From: Rhynchopus sp. YZ270_cl-10
Taxonomy: Eukaryota; Euglenozoa; Diplonemea; Diplonemida; Diplonemidae
Assembly: GCA_964035575.1 (NCBI GenBank)
Contig: OZ037839.1
Span: forward strand, 1,873,220 to 1,937,219
DNA: 64,000 bases
Direction: 5' to 3'
Of the stretch, positions 51,545-62,611 are shown piece by piece; positions within the stretch are counted from its first letter, which is position 1; each line of letters begins with the position of its first letter. The position numbers and the translations under genes were made by a program. A model generated the notes under the pieces. That model made no database searches. It was not told the DNA's origin and saw only the letters and a list, made by a program, of their open reading frames with translations.

Positions 51545-52390
51545 TTGGCTTGCTTGCTTGGTCAGTACACAGTCGTTGAGCTGTTACATGAATATAATGA
51601 ATTTGTGCTTGGTGGTCCTGCTTGGGTAGAGTTCTTGGTTGAGCCCTGGTGATGAGACTGAGTGCCGTATGGGCTCGTCTTTCATGGGTGAGAGTTCTTG
51701 TGGTCTCTTTGCTTGGTTTGAGTATTTGATGCTCGGATGTGTTTTTATGCTCTCGGTGCTGTTTGCACCCTGTTTTGCCATCTTCTTCGCTGCATGAAGC
51801 CAAATGGGTCTGTACCTGAACTTATGTTAAGATCTTAGTTGATCTCGTGGATTGGACAGAGCACTTATGGGCTCGCCTGTCCAGGGAAAGCTTGTGGTCT
51901 CTCGCAGGACAGAGTCGGGATGCTCGGGTGTCCTTCTTTCTCGGTGCCGTGTGCACCCTTCGCTCCCTCTGCATGAATGTTTGTGTGTTTTCTCTTACGT
52001 AGTGCTCTTGTAGTCTCTTAGTGGATTGAGTGCTGGATGCTTAACATTTCGTGTGACTTTCTTACGATTTTTCTGCTACGCTCGACGTGGCGTTTTTCTT
52101 ATGACGTTCTGATCCCTCCCTCTGGATGCTTCTTTTTGCTCTGTCGGCACATAGCCAATCGACGTGTTGCTCTTACGTATCTCTTGTTCTTTCCCATAAA
52201 ATTAGAAAAATATGCGAATGCAGCAAATTCAAAAACCCATGCACCTGTGTTGTCATTATTTCCCTAGTTTCGAGTGCGAAACGTTTCTCCATGTATTGCA
52301 CGGGAAACAATATGACAAACAGGTGCAGGGTGGTTCCGTGCATATCAAATAGCCTCTGTGTCTCCCAAAAACCAAAAGCGTTGTGCGTGT
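51545..52390. repeat. Dispersed blocks gamma and beta, second copy
   Basis: Gamma (51545-52240) and beta (52241-52390) follow in the same order as at 21740-22904, here just before Ubl-LRR copy 3 and there before acyltransferase copy D. The shorter gamma lacks the extra internal units. No gene. Confidence 0.65.
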
Positions 52391-52629
52391 AGTTTTGAAG
52401 GAAGGAAAAAAAGAAAATAATAAAAAAAAAAATGCCTTCGGGCGACATTGAGTACAGATCCTGCACTAGCAGGTGATTGTCGACATAACAAAAAAATAAA
52501 TCAGCCTTTTCGAATACTTTTCTTCTTTGCGAAGTGAAATGAATAAGAAAGCTATTTTGTTGTATCTTGCCTCCCTCCTCCTCCTTCTCAACACTTACCC
52601 CACAACAGAGCAACACTTCACTCGAAACA

Positions 52630-54822
52630 ATGGAACTGTGTGTGCAGGGATATGATGATGACACCAAATTCGTGATTGAGGTGGGTGAGAACGACACAAC
52701 GGAGACGATGCGGCAGAAGGTGGCGTCTGTAACAGGGTTGTCTGAAGACAGCTTCCACATGGGCTTCGGAGGGAAGGAGGAAGGAGAGGACATCACAGAA
52801 CTGAGTGCTGGAGACACAGTCGTGTTGACGAAGGTGACGAAGTACGAATCTGTTGAAGCACTTCGTGACTTGGGTGAGACAGACATTTCCGAAGCGAGGT
52901 TGGCGACTGTGGAGGATCCTGAGGTGGCTTCTCTGCTTCTTCAGGCGGAGGTTGCGACTGTTATTCCTGGCGGGTTCTTGCGCGGAGCATCGTTTACGAG
53001 ACTTGATCTCTCTGCTGTGTCTGGAGTTACACGGATTGAGTATGCCTTCCTCTCCGGGTGTGCGTCGGTGGAAACGGTTGACTTGTCGGGATTGTGCAAC
53101 GTTACGCACATTTCGACTGACTTTCTCTTGGGCTCCACATCGTTGAGAAGCCTTGACCTGTCAGGGTTCGCTGGTGTGACGTCGATAGGGAACTCCTTCC
53201 TCCAAGGAAGTGGCGTCACAGAGCTTGACTTATCCGCGATGACGAGTATGACGACGTTTGGTCCATTCTTCCTGTACCACTGCAGGTCGTTGGAAAGTCT
53301 TGACATCTCAGGATGGCGCAGAGTCACGCACATTGAGAACAACTTCCTCACGAACTGCACCTCGTTGGCAAGCATTGATTTGTCAGCTTTTTGCAGTGTC
53401 ACGAAGATCGGCTTCGAATTTCTCATCAACTGCACGTCGTTAACCACCATCAGCTTTTCAGGGATGACCAATGTGACGGACATTGGGAACAGCTTTTGTA
53501 AGAACTGCACCTCGTTGTCAAGCATTGATTTGTCAGCTTTTTGCAGTGTCACGAAGATCGGCTCCGAATTTCTCATCAACTGCACGACGTTGGCCACCAT
53601 CAGCTTTTCAGGGATGACCAATGTGACAGACATTGGGAACAGCTTTTGTGCGGACTGCATCTCGTTGGCAACGATGGATTTGTCAGCGTTTCGCGGTGTC
53701 ACGAAGATCGGCTCCGACTTTCTCTCCAACTGCAGGTCGTTGGCCACCATCAGCTTTTCAGGGATGACGAATGTGACGGACATTGAGCACAGCTTTTGTA
53801 GGGCCTGCACCTCGTTGGAAACGATTGACTTATCAGCACTGCACAGGGTTGTGAAGGTAGGTTACAACTTTCTTGAGAGGTGCACCTCGCTGGCAAGTAT
53901 CGACCTCTCAGCTTTTGGCAGTACCAGAAACATTCGGACAGGCTTTCTCAAGCACTGTTCATCACTGAAAACAGTTGATTTATCAGTGTTGCGCAGCATC
54001 ACACACATTGAGCAAAGCTGGCTGCTAGGGTGCTTCTCGTTGACAACAGCACACTTAGCAGGACTAAGCAATCCTGGGCAGGTTAATGATTATTTCCTGC
54101 AAGGGTGCTACGCGTTGACAACAGCAGACTTATCAGGACTGAGCGATCTTCAGCAGATTGGTCAACATTTTCTGGCTGAATGCACATCCTTGACCACGCT
54201 GGACATGTCGGGTATAGGCTGTGACACAAAGATCAATGTGCCTTCCACCTTCCTGCGCAACTGCAACGCACTCACAACCTTTGTCTTGCCAGGCAACATC
54301 GACATTGAAGCAACTATGTCTCTAACTAAGCAGCACCGCATCATGCTGCAGCACGACACCTATGCACCCTTCCTTGTGTGTGTGGGTGTCATGTACGTAA
54401 GGTTTGTAAAACAGTACGGTTTATGTGTGCGGGTAGAACGCTTTAACGCACCACGACAAGACGTGTCTGGAGATGCAAGACAATGTATTGCATTGAAAGC
54501 AGGACAAGACGGCGAAGTGTTTGATGCAAGCACACGAGGACGACTGCAGATAAGGAGAGGATTCAGAGGGTTTGGTTCAGGACAGACAGGAGCAACACAA
54601 GCAGGAGGGTTTGGAGGGTTTGGGGCAGGACAAACAGGAGCAACACAAGCAGGAGGGTTTGGAGGGTTTGGACAAGCAGGAGTGACACAAGCAAGAGGAT
54701 TTGGGGGGTTTGGAGCAACACAAGCAGGAGCAACACAAGCAGGAGGATTTGGAGGGTTTGGTAATTTATGTGAAAAAGACTTTGGTGAAGATATCGAACT
54801 TCATTTTTGGATACACCTGTGA
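52630..54822 (+). CDS. Ubl-LRR-FG protein, copy 3 (intact)
   Basis: 730 residues, start ATG at 52630 after a pyrimidine tract and CAG at 52608. The N-terminal Ubl domain is nearly that of copy 2 (LSEDSFHMGFGGK for LCEDSFRMGFGGK). About 17 BspA-type LRRs follow; a two-LRR module (SIDLSAFCSVTKIGSEF then SFSGMTNVTDIGNSFC) is present three times in a row (about 53370-53790) where copies 2 and 4 have it once. The FG section is short (about 54560-54765), with the same C-terminal FGEDIELHFWIHL. The tail is conserved although the FG array is not, which hints that the last ten or so residues matter. Function unknown. Confidence 0.88.
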   Translation: MELCVQGYDDDTKFVIEVGENDTTETMRQKVASVTGLSEDSFHMGFGGKEEGEDITELSAGDTVVLTKVTKYESVEALRDLGETDISEARLATVEDPEVASLLLQAEVATVIPGGFLRGASFTRLDLSAVSGVTRIEYAFLSGCASVETVDLSGLCNVTHISTDFLLGSTSLRSLDLSGFAGVTSIGNSFLQGSGVTELDLSAMTSMTTFGPFFLYHCRSLESLDISGWRRVTHIENNFLTNCTSLASIDLSAFCSVTKIGFEFLINCTSLTTISFSGMTNVTDIGNSFCKNCTSLSSIDLSAFCSVTKIGSEFLINCTTLATISFSGMTNVTDIGNSFCADCISLATMDLSAFRGVTKIGSDFLSNCRSLATISFSGMTNVTDIEHSFCRACTSLETIDLSALHRVVKVGYNFLERCTSLASIDLSAFGSTRNIRTGFLKHCSSLKTVDLSVLRSITHIEQSWLLGCFSLTTAHLAGLSNPGQVNDYFLQGCYALTTADLSGLSDLQQIGQHFLAECTSLTTLDMSGIGCDTKINVPSTFLRNCNALTTFVLPGNIDIEATMSLTKQHRIMLQHDTYAPFLVCVGVMYVRFVKQYGLCVRVERFNAPRQDVSGDARQCIALKAGQDGEVFDASTRGRLQIRRGFRGFGSGQTGATQAGGFGGFGAGQTGATQAGGFGGFGQAGVTQARGFGGFGATQAGATQAGGFGGFGNLCEKDFGEDIELHFWIHL

Positions 54823-55589
54823 GCTCTTTTTGGGTAGGGAATCACAGCAACGCGCATGACGTGGGTCCGTACAAACTAAAGAATAGACAAACGGGATTTT
54901 TATTGTTTCTCTCTTTGTGAGAAGGCTGCAAAACTAACAAAAATAGTTTTTTCAGCCTTGTCAATCGATTTTGTTTGTTTGCGTGAATGGTGTGGCTCGT
55001 TGAGCAACTTTTTGTTTTCATTTGAACTACATACGAACTACATAAAAGTGAAGATTCAAAGATGTGATCGACACCTTTGGTGTGTCTCAACGAAAACTAA
55101 AACTAGCAACACTCCATCCCAGATTTTTGTCCACACATACGATAAAGTGATAGTTACTCCACTAAACAAATCGAGCAAAAATATGGTGAACTCAGAGGAG
55201 CCCGGTTTAAAGGTTTTTGAAAAGAGAGAGTTTTGAAGGAAAAAGAAATGGCTCGATAGTGAATGTTTTGTGAAGGCTTTGTGAATTTGTGTGAACCACA
55301 GGTGAATATTCCGGAACAAGAAAGACCCTAAATCACCCATTTTACATCAAAGTGTTGTAGAGAAGTGGAACCGCATTTCGTCCACAATGGGGCTTGTCAA
55401 GTGGAGCATGTTTCGCCCCTGTTGTTTCCATAGTCATGCAGCATGACATGTGCCTGTCAGTTCTTGTTCATATGTGAAGAGTACCTGGATAAGTGAAAAA
55501 ACAAAAAAAAGCTATTTTGTTGTATCTTGCCTCCCTCCTCCTCCTTCTCAACACTTACCCCAAAACAGAGCAACACTTCACTCGAAACA
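54823..55589. other. Intergenic between Ubl-LRR copies 3 and 4
   Basis: The first about 90 bp are the family 3' flank (GCGCATGACGTGGGTCCGTA) also seen after copy 2 and near 33488. The rest is AT-rich with no recognised element, ending in the pyrimidine tract (55527-55568) before copy 4. Confidence 0.6.
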
Positions 55590-56832
55590 ATGGAACTGTG
55601 TGTGCAGGGATATGATGATGACACCAAATTCGTGATTGAGGTGGGTGAGAACGACACAACGGAGACGATGCGGCAGAAGGTGGCGTCTGCAACAGGGTTG
55701 TGCGAAGACAGCTTCCGCATGGGCTTCGGAGGGAAGGAGGAAGGAGAGGACATCACAGAACTGAGTGCTGGAGACACAGTCGTGTTGACGAAAACTACTA
55801 AGTACCAATCTGTTGAGGAACTTCGTGCCTTGGGTGAGACAGACATTTCCGAAGCGAGGTTGCGGACTGTGAAGGATCCTGAGGTGGCTTCTCTGCTTCT
55901 TCAGGCGGAGGTTGCGACTGTTATCCCTGCCGGGTTCTTGTGCAGAGCATCGTTTACGAGACTTGATCTCTCTGCTGTGTCTGTTGTGACACGGATTGGG
56001 CATGCCTTCCTAAACGGGTGTGCGTCGGTGGAAACGGTTGACTTGTCGGGATTGTGCAACGTTACGCACATTTCGACTGACTTTCTCTCTTACTGTACAT
56101 CGTTGAGAAGCCTTGACGTGTCAGGGTTCACAGGTGTGACGTCGATAGGGAACTCGTTCCTCCAAGGAAGTGGCGTCACAGAGCTTGACTTATCCGCGAT
56201 GACGAGTATGACGACGGTTGGTCCATACTTCCTGTACCACTGCAGGTCGTTGGAAAGTCTTGACATCTCAGGATGGCACAGAGTCACGCACATTGAGAAC
56301 AACTTCCTCTGGAACTGCACCTCGTTGGCAACGATTGATTTGTCAGCTTTTTGCAGTGTCACGAAGATCGGCTCCGAATTTCTCATGAACTGCACGTCGT
56401 TAACCACCATCAGCTTTTCAGGGATGACGAATGTGACGGATATTGAAGACAGCTTTTGTGCGGACTGCACCTCGTTGGCAACGATTGATTTGTCAGCACT
56501 GCACAGGGTTGTGAAGGTAGGTTCCGACTTTCTTACGAGCTGCACCTCGCTGGGAAGTATCGACCTCTCAGCTTTTGGCAGCACCACAGACGTTGGGGGC
56601 GGCTTTCTCAGTCACTGCTCATCACTGAAAACAGTTGATTTATCAGTGTTGCGCAGCATCACACACATTGAGCAAAGCTGGCTGAAAGGGTGCTCCGCGT
56701 TGACAACAGCAGACTATCAGGACTGAGCAACGTTCAGCAGATTGGTCAACATTTTCTGGCTGAATGCACATCCTTGACCACGCTGGACATGTCAGGTGTA
56801 GGCAGTGACACAAAGATCAATGCGCCTTCATC
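55590..56832 (+). pseudogene. Ubl-LRR copy 4, frameshifted and 3'-truncated
   Basis: The start, Ubl domain and about 11 LRRs are intact to 56713. There GCAGACTATCAGGACTG replaces GCAGACTTATCAGGACTG, a one-base loss that ends the frame at 56726; LRR sequence continues in the next frame to about 56830 and then stops matching. No FG section exists. A shortened 379-residue Ubl-LRR protein could still be made. It uses GAAAACTACTAAG at the LINE target site, like copy 1, and supplies the uninterrupted reference for that site. Confidence 0.85.
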
Positions 56833-57138
56833 GTCCGTTTCTTCCCATCGCAGCTCTTTGACGATGAGGCCTTCGTGCGAGACGTGGTCCTCCCAGCACC
56901 CGGCATCGTCCTCAAGCTTCTTCCCCGCCCCGCAACAGATCGGATACACCCTTCAGTCAGGCGTGACGCCGTCGCGCTTCTGATTGCAGCCACGGGAACA
57001 CCCCACCATTACATCACAACCAACAGCAAGCAAACACGCACAAAGCTGAAGTGGAGTGTCATCGAGGGTTTGGTACGGAGTGTCTTTTGCAATTTTTTTT
57101 TTCAATTTAGTCAATATCACAGCAAAGGTTATGAATAG
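56831..57138 (+). pseudogene. 3' fragment of an unrelated gene fused to Ubl-LRR copy 4
   Basis: Right after the LRR sequence ends, a different frame with coding-like composition begins (IVRFFPSQLFDDEAFVRDVV..., to about 57090). It has no LRR, Ubl or FG features and no start codon of its own at the joint. I do not recognise the family. Probably the C-terminal end of another gene brought in by deletion or recombination. Confidence 0.4.
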
Positions 57139-57315
57139 CGAGCATCATAGAAACAACCGTTCTCTCCCTTTTGACATCCTTCGAGGCCCTTTGATCACAT
57201 CTGCATGATTTGAAGCAAACAACACATCCCAGACCCACACCACATACACACTTTACACCTGCACAACCTTCTTCTTTCCTTCCCCATCTTTCATTTACTC
57301 CTTTCAAACCCTTAC

Positions 57316-58446
57316 ATGGAGGTGGCGGCCGTAGACTCCGCAACAGGCGAGTCGTGTGTGGTGTGCGTGCGGGAGGATGAAACAGTTGGGAGTCTGCAGG
57401 CGTCGCTTGCCACAGCGCTCTTCGGCAGCAGCGTCGGTCCAAATGCTCTTGCGCTCTCCCTCGACGGCACGTACCTGGGTGGTGCGGCGACACGCATTGC
57501 GGCGACACCACTGCAGTCGCACAGCACGCTCGACGTGGCACACACAGGCCCGAACGTGGTGGCTCCACATGAATACTCTGTCGAGTGTGAGAGCCTCGCA
57601 GTGTCGCCCTGCGGCACACATCTTGCGCTGGGATGCGAAGGGAACAACCTTGCAATGTACTGCACGGAGAGCGGCGCGCTTGAGTGGCAGAGCAGCACAC
57701 CTCTGACGGGCACATGGACAGTGCAGGTACGCTTTTCGCGCAACGGCGCACGCATTGCCTCGGCACACGACGCGTCTGCGCACATATGGGACGCACACAG
57801 CGGCACGCTGCTGCGCTCCTTTGCGCACACCGAGGACGTCTCCGCAATAGCGTTGTCGCCGTGCACACAACACCTCTTCGTCGCAGGCGAGACCGGCACA
57901 CTCCTCAGGACCAATGACCAAAGAAGCAGCCTCACGTACTCCGGACATACGGCGTGGGTCTCCGACGTCGTGTGCATGGGCACGCAGGTCGTGTCTGCCT
58001 CGCAGGACGGCACGGTGCGTGTCTGGGTGCAGGACACTGCAGAGTGCGAACGTGTGCTGCGTGTATGCGACAGCGGGACGCTGCTCTGTTCCATGGCAGT
58101 GTCCGATTGCGGTGCGTACGTGGCCACGGCAGAAGGGCGTACAGGGCATGTGAACGTCTGGTCGCTCGCAACAGGAGAATGCAGGCACTCCCTCAAAGGG
58201 AAGGGCCACGTCATCCTCTCTACAGGCCGCGTCATCACCAGAGCGCCGCACGACACAGACACGGATGCGGACCTGGACGAATCACAGCTTCTCGTGTACA
58301 GCCTTGAGTCGGGGGCACGCATACACATGCAGGACGAAACGGACGCCCAAGGCTCTTGCTTTGGGTTAGCAGCAACGAAGTGCGGACGCTACCTCTTCCA
58401 AATCTTGGACGGCACAGTGCGCACGATGAAGCTGGAGGAGGATTAA
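57316..58446 (+). CDS. WD40-repeat protein with a Ubl-like N-terminus
   Basis: 376 residues. Residues about 1-75 look like a ubiquitin-like fold (SCVVCVREDETVGSLQASLA..., a LSLDGTYL turn, and ATPLQSHSTLDV at the end). Residues about 85-370 carry WD40-type blades: SVECESLAVSPCGTHLALGC, ASAHIWDAHSGTLLRSFAH, VVSASQDGTVRVWVQDTAECE and VNVWSLATGECRHSLKG. WD40 propellers are binding platforms, often substrate receptors of ubiquitin ligases; with a Ubl head this might be such an adaptor, but that is inference. The start is the first ATG after a pyrimidine-rich stretch (57262-57310). Confidence 0.82.
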   Translation: MEVAAVDSATGESCVVCVREDETVGSLQASLATALFGSSVGPNALALSLDGTYLGGAATRIAATPLQSHSTLDVAHTGPNVVAPHEYSVECESLAVSPCGTHLALGCEGNNLAMYCTESGALEWQSSTPLTGTWTVQVRFSRNGARIASAHDASAHIWDAHSGTLLRSFAHTEDVSAIALSPCTQHLFVAGETGTLLRTNDQRSSLTYSGHTAWVSDVVCMGTQVVSASQDGTVRVWVQDTAECERVLRVCDSGTLLCSMAVSDCGAYVATAEGRTGHVNVWSLATGECRHSLKGKGHVILSTGRVITRAPHDTDTDADLDESQLLVYSLESGARIHMQDETDAQGSCFGLAATKCGRYLFQILDGTVRTMKLEED

Positions 58447-59523
58447 GACGTGAGACATTACATAGTGCTGTTCACGGAGACTAAAAGTGTTGTTGCGGGC
58501 AAGTTTTGCGGTTTGAGGAGCGAGTTTTTCCCTTGATGCTTTCTTCAATCACAACACCAGAGTGGTTTCCCCCCTCATGCTTTCTTTGTGAAGCATATTT
58601 TTGATCATCCATTTCCCCTCTTTTTGTGTGTTTTTTTTTCTTCTGTTTGCAGGTTTTTGTTTTTTGGTCAATTATTTTTGAAAAGTACGACGTAACGTAA
58701 GAGAGTCACATTTTATCGTCATCATTTCATGCAACTTTTTTTTTTGTTTTGCCTTTTTTCCCCCCCGTTGGAACTACATCCCTCCAGGTCAGCCATAGCT
58801 GCGCCCCCTCTCTCGCCCTTTCCCCCCCCTCATTTTACAACCGAAATGCGTTTTTTTTACGTCTTCGAAACACTCTACCCAGACTGCTGTTGTTTTTTTT
58901 TCCCGCACACCCAACTCTTTCAAGGCGGGAATCAAACCCCCACAGCAAAGCCTTTGTAGACGACAATACAATTCTGGGAAGGGAAAAAATAAAATACATC
59001 ATGATCGCATATGTTCATTCAACTAAGCGAGCCTCAGGATCCATCTTGTCACCAACTTTTTTCTTCTTTGGGTTCACATGCTTTCTGTTCTCCTGGAGAC
59101 TGAAAGTATTATATGAATCTAATTTATTCGTGATTTGCCCTTTTTACATAGGTCATTCGGAGGTACCTGCATCAATAACTACCATTTTTCGGTGGGGAAA
59201 GTGTGCCTGCTTACAGTTACCCTGTAAACAACTCCCAAATGCAACACCCCGCGGGGTTTGATAACCCGCGGAGTGTGAAGTGCCTCAGGCGCTCTCAGAG
59301 GCGTTTTGCACTATCAAATTTTCACCTTCTTTTCTTTTATATTTCGCAAATTTCGAATAATACCCCCCTTGTCCTCTTTCCTTTTCTGAACGGTTCCCCC
59401 TTTTTTTTTAAATACGAAACAAAGGAGTCTGAGCTCTTCCTCATAACACATGTATTTTGCTGCGTAGCTCATTCTCAGAAGTGCCCTCCTGTTTATTTTT
59501 CTGATATTTTTTTTTTTTTTGAT
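58447..59523. other. Intergenic after the WD40 gene
   Basis: AT-rich with long T and C runs; no gene. A GC hairpin (CCGCGGGGTTTGATAACCCGCGG) lies near 59250. A tRNA-like T-arm string on the minus strand near 58925-58950 was examined and rejected. Confidence 0.55.
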
Positions 59524-59531
59524 CAAAAAGT

Positions 59532-60115
59532 CAGTAATGTATATAGGGGTGGTGGTGGTGCAGTAAAGGGGGAAATATGTGGGAAACCCCCTTTTTCTTG
59601 GTTTTTCGCGTGGTTGTGTGCAGGGTTTTATATAGCCAGCACCCACCAAAACGGTGGTTTTGTGTGAGGCAGTCATTGTTTTTGTGTGTGGGAAACTAGT
59701 GTCTTGTCTGGGAATCCAGATTTCAAGATCGGGGTCAGCTGCCCAAAAATTCAGCACTGCTGACAAGGGAAGACACTGGGAACTATATTTTTTTTTGCGG
59801 AGCAAAAAAAACAATATAAGATGGCGCCGCAGGCGGAAAAAAATTCATGGTACGGTGTAAAAATCTAGCTTTTTACACCACGAGTCACTCAGAGAACCCC
59901 TTTTTGCGGAATCCCGACTCGTTTTTTAGGATTCTTGACGACCGTGCTCTTCATGGTGGGGTCGCGTTGCTCTGTAGTCCCTTCGGGACCCCTCTTAGAG
60001 CCCTGTAAGGTAAGGTAAAAATTGCAAAAAATCCCGAAGTTCTATAGTTTTTTTTTTTTTTTTTCGATTTTTTGTGGGATTTGGTCCCACATAAATACCC
60101 CTATATACATCACTG
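59532..60115. mobile_element. hAT-type non-autonomous element, family 2, copy 1
   Basis: 584 bp with ends CAGTAATGTATATAGGGGT / ACCCCTATATACATCACTG and an 8-bp duplication CAAAAAGT (59524-59531 and 60116-60123). The core contains GATGGCGCCGCAGGCGG and a GTGTAAAAATCTAGC hairpin region. No transposase. Closely similar to 62026-62611. Confidence 0.92.
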
Positions 60116-60123
60116 CAAAAAGT

Positions 60124-61026
60124 CGGTGACCCTCGGATAGAACGTCTTTGACTCTGATCTTTCAAAAGTGGTGATGATTGACACAACCGAGGTAACTACA
60201 AACACTCAAATTTGATCAAAGAAAAAGGAAAAAGGGAAAATCAGCAGGGAGGGAAAAGGGTTGGTCACCCAGCTAAAGGTTGAGACATTTTGTCCTGCGT
60301 TGCATTTTGCACAAAAGGAGACTTCTGAGCATTGGTGCTTCCGCTGAATTTTTGTGTGAATCGTAATACATCAAGGTCCCCTCCATCGTTCAGGTACTTG
60401 CTCATCATCAAATAATTATCAATCTCTTGGTGCTTTCGGAAGTCGGTCAACGACCTGTCAATATCGACCCCTCCCGGAGCACCAATCTTGCTCTGTTTTT
60501 TTTTGCTTCAACTGACAACAGCCATCGCGACAGTAGTCTAAATATCTTTGGTGTTCAAAAAAAGGCGTCTAAATGACCCCCCAAATCTGCCTGATTTGGA
60601 CGCCAAGTTTCTTGGACTACTGCTAATAGTATTCAAACGCGGGGTTTTATTTTATTTTCTTTTTCTTTCTTCGCGCGCGCCCGAAAAACGCTCTAATAGA
60701 AACGAGAAACGCGCGTTTGAAGTCCTATGACTGTACAGTAATAGAAAAAGTGGAGATTTGCATAACAACTGTGGCAACACAACCGAGGCAACTGCACTTC
60801 AACAATTTATCAAAAAATAAAATCATACAGTGCGGTTCTTTATACACCCTATGCCATGTGGACCTTCTAGTTAGTTTTTTTTTTTCTTTCCGGGGGTTTT
60901 TTACTCGATTTTTCGAGAAGAAAAAAATTCAGGGGGGTGCTATCCCAATGAAAAGCACCAAAACACATATCAGAAGGAAACTTGAAGCGGGTCACATTCT
61001 CGGGTAACATACAAAAGAAAACCAAT
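60124..61026. other. Intergenic between hAT-type elements
   Basis: No gene. The motif CAACACAACCGAGGCAACT appears near 60776 and, weakly, near 60180; it otherwise marks acyltransferase 3' flanks, so remnants of that spacer reach this far. Confidence 0.5.
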
Positions 61027-61034
61027 CTTCAAAT

Positions 61035-61669
61035 CAGGGTATTAGGGTGGTTAAAAAAACTGGTTTTCAAAACCAGTTTTTCCAAAAACTGGTTTTCAAA
61101 AAAAAAAAAAAAACAGAGAAATCTGGAGGGGAAAAAAAAACCGACACTTTTCACCAGGCCTTTCTGTAAATGTCCTCCCCAGATTAGGGCGGACTCGATT
61201 TTTTCCCCCGCATTTTTTCCCCGCCTGGTAGAACCGTGGTTGAACCACGGGAGTGCCTTTGGGAAATGGCTGTTCCTTGAATTTTTTTTGCCTGCGGCGC
61301 CATTTTTCATTTTTTGCTCCGTAAAAAGGGTTCGTTTGAGTGGCTCTGTGGTGTAAAAAGCTAGATTTTTACACCGTACCCTCAAAAAATTTTCGCCTGC
61401 GGCGCCATTTTATATTATTTTTTTGCTCCGCAAAAAAAAATGCAGTCCCTATGTTACCAATGTCTACCCTGGGTCAGCAGCGCCGAAAAATATTTTGAAA
61501 TCGGATTCCTGGATAAGACACTGACCCCACCCTCGAAAAACTCGAAAGGGGTGACTGTGTCCGTCAACGGTGGAGGTTTTCGCCAGAAACACTAGTTTTT
61601 GCCGCCCAGGAGAGAAAACCAGAAAAACCAGTTTTTTCCGGGATTTTGGATTTTCACCCTAATACCCTG
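61035..61669. mobile_element. hAT-type non-autonomous element, family 3
   Basis: 635 bp with ends CAGGGTATTAGGGTG / CACCCTAATACCCTG and an 8-bp duplication CTTCAAAT (61027-61034 and 61670-61677). Its interior, read on the minus strand, is homologous to the family 2 core (about 61285-61600, GGCGCCGCAGGCG), although the termini differ. It contains GGTTTTCAAAACC-type inverted repeats near the left end. Confidence 0.9.
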
Positions 61670-62025
61670 CTTCAAATTATTAAAAAAAAAAAAATTGTTG
61701 TTTTTTCTGGATTTTTCCCTTCCCCCTTTCCTCATCATTTCTTTCAAAAAAATAAAAAATGATCGCATTCGTTTTACTCGTTATTTCCGTGCCTGCCAGC
61801 CTTCGGCGGTGGTAGCTTTTTCACTAAAAGAGCGAACGTATAAAGAACACCCATAATTTATTTTGTGACCAGTCATCTGTATTCTTCAGGGGACTCGGGA
61901 TGGATTACAAAGAAATTATCGTGTTCAGCACCGTAGTCGGAAAAATTGTCGACCGTAAAAATGTTCGGCCTTTTGAGGATTATTTTTCTGGAAGTTCGAT
62001 TTTTTTTTTTTTTACGGTACATTAT

Positions 62026-62611
62026 CAGTAATGTATATAGGGGTGGTGGGGGTACAGTAAAGGGGGAAATATGTGGGAAACCCCCTTTTTTGGATTTTCG
62101 CGTGGTTGTGTGCAGGGTTTTATATAGCTAGCACCCACCAAAACGGTAGTTTTGTGTGAGGCAGTCATTGTTTTTGTGTGTGGAAAACTAGTGTCTTATC
62201 CAGGAATCCAGATTTCAAGATCGGGATCAGCTTGTTTTTTGCCCAAAAATTCAGCACTGCTGACAAGGGAAGACACTGGGAACAATACTTTTTTTTGCGA
62301 AGCAAAAAAAATAATATAAAATGGCGCCGCAGGCGAAAAAAATTCATGGTACGGTGTAAAAATCTAGCTTTTTACACCACGAGTCACTCAGAGAACCCCT
62401 TTTTGCGGAATCCCGACTCGTTTTTTAGGCTTCTTGACGACCGTGCTCTTCATGGTGGGGTCGCGTTGCTCTGGAGTCCCTTCGGGAGCCCTCTTAGAGT
62501 CCTGTAAGGTAAGGTAAAAATTGCAAAAAATCCCGAAATTCTATAGTTTTTTTTTTTTTTCGATTTTTTGTGGGATTTGGTCCCACATACAGATACCTAT
62601 ATACATCACTG
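62026..62611. mobile_element. hAT-type non-autonomous element, family 2, copy 2
   Basis: 586 bp, ends as at 59532-60115, with a different 8-bp duplication TACATTAT (62018-62025 and 62612-62619), so the two copies are separate insertions. Few differences are seen between them. Confidence 0.92.

Noticed and set aside
58920-58960. GGGAATCAAACCCCCAC, like the T-arm of a minus-strand tRNA
   Set aside because: No matching acceptor stem, anticodon arm or D-arm could be fitted.
59314-59814. Minus-strand frame of 166 codons and similar frames near 62165-62507
   Set aside because: They lie in hAT-type elements and T-rich DNA, with runs of Lys/Phe and no family resemblance.
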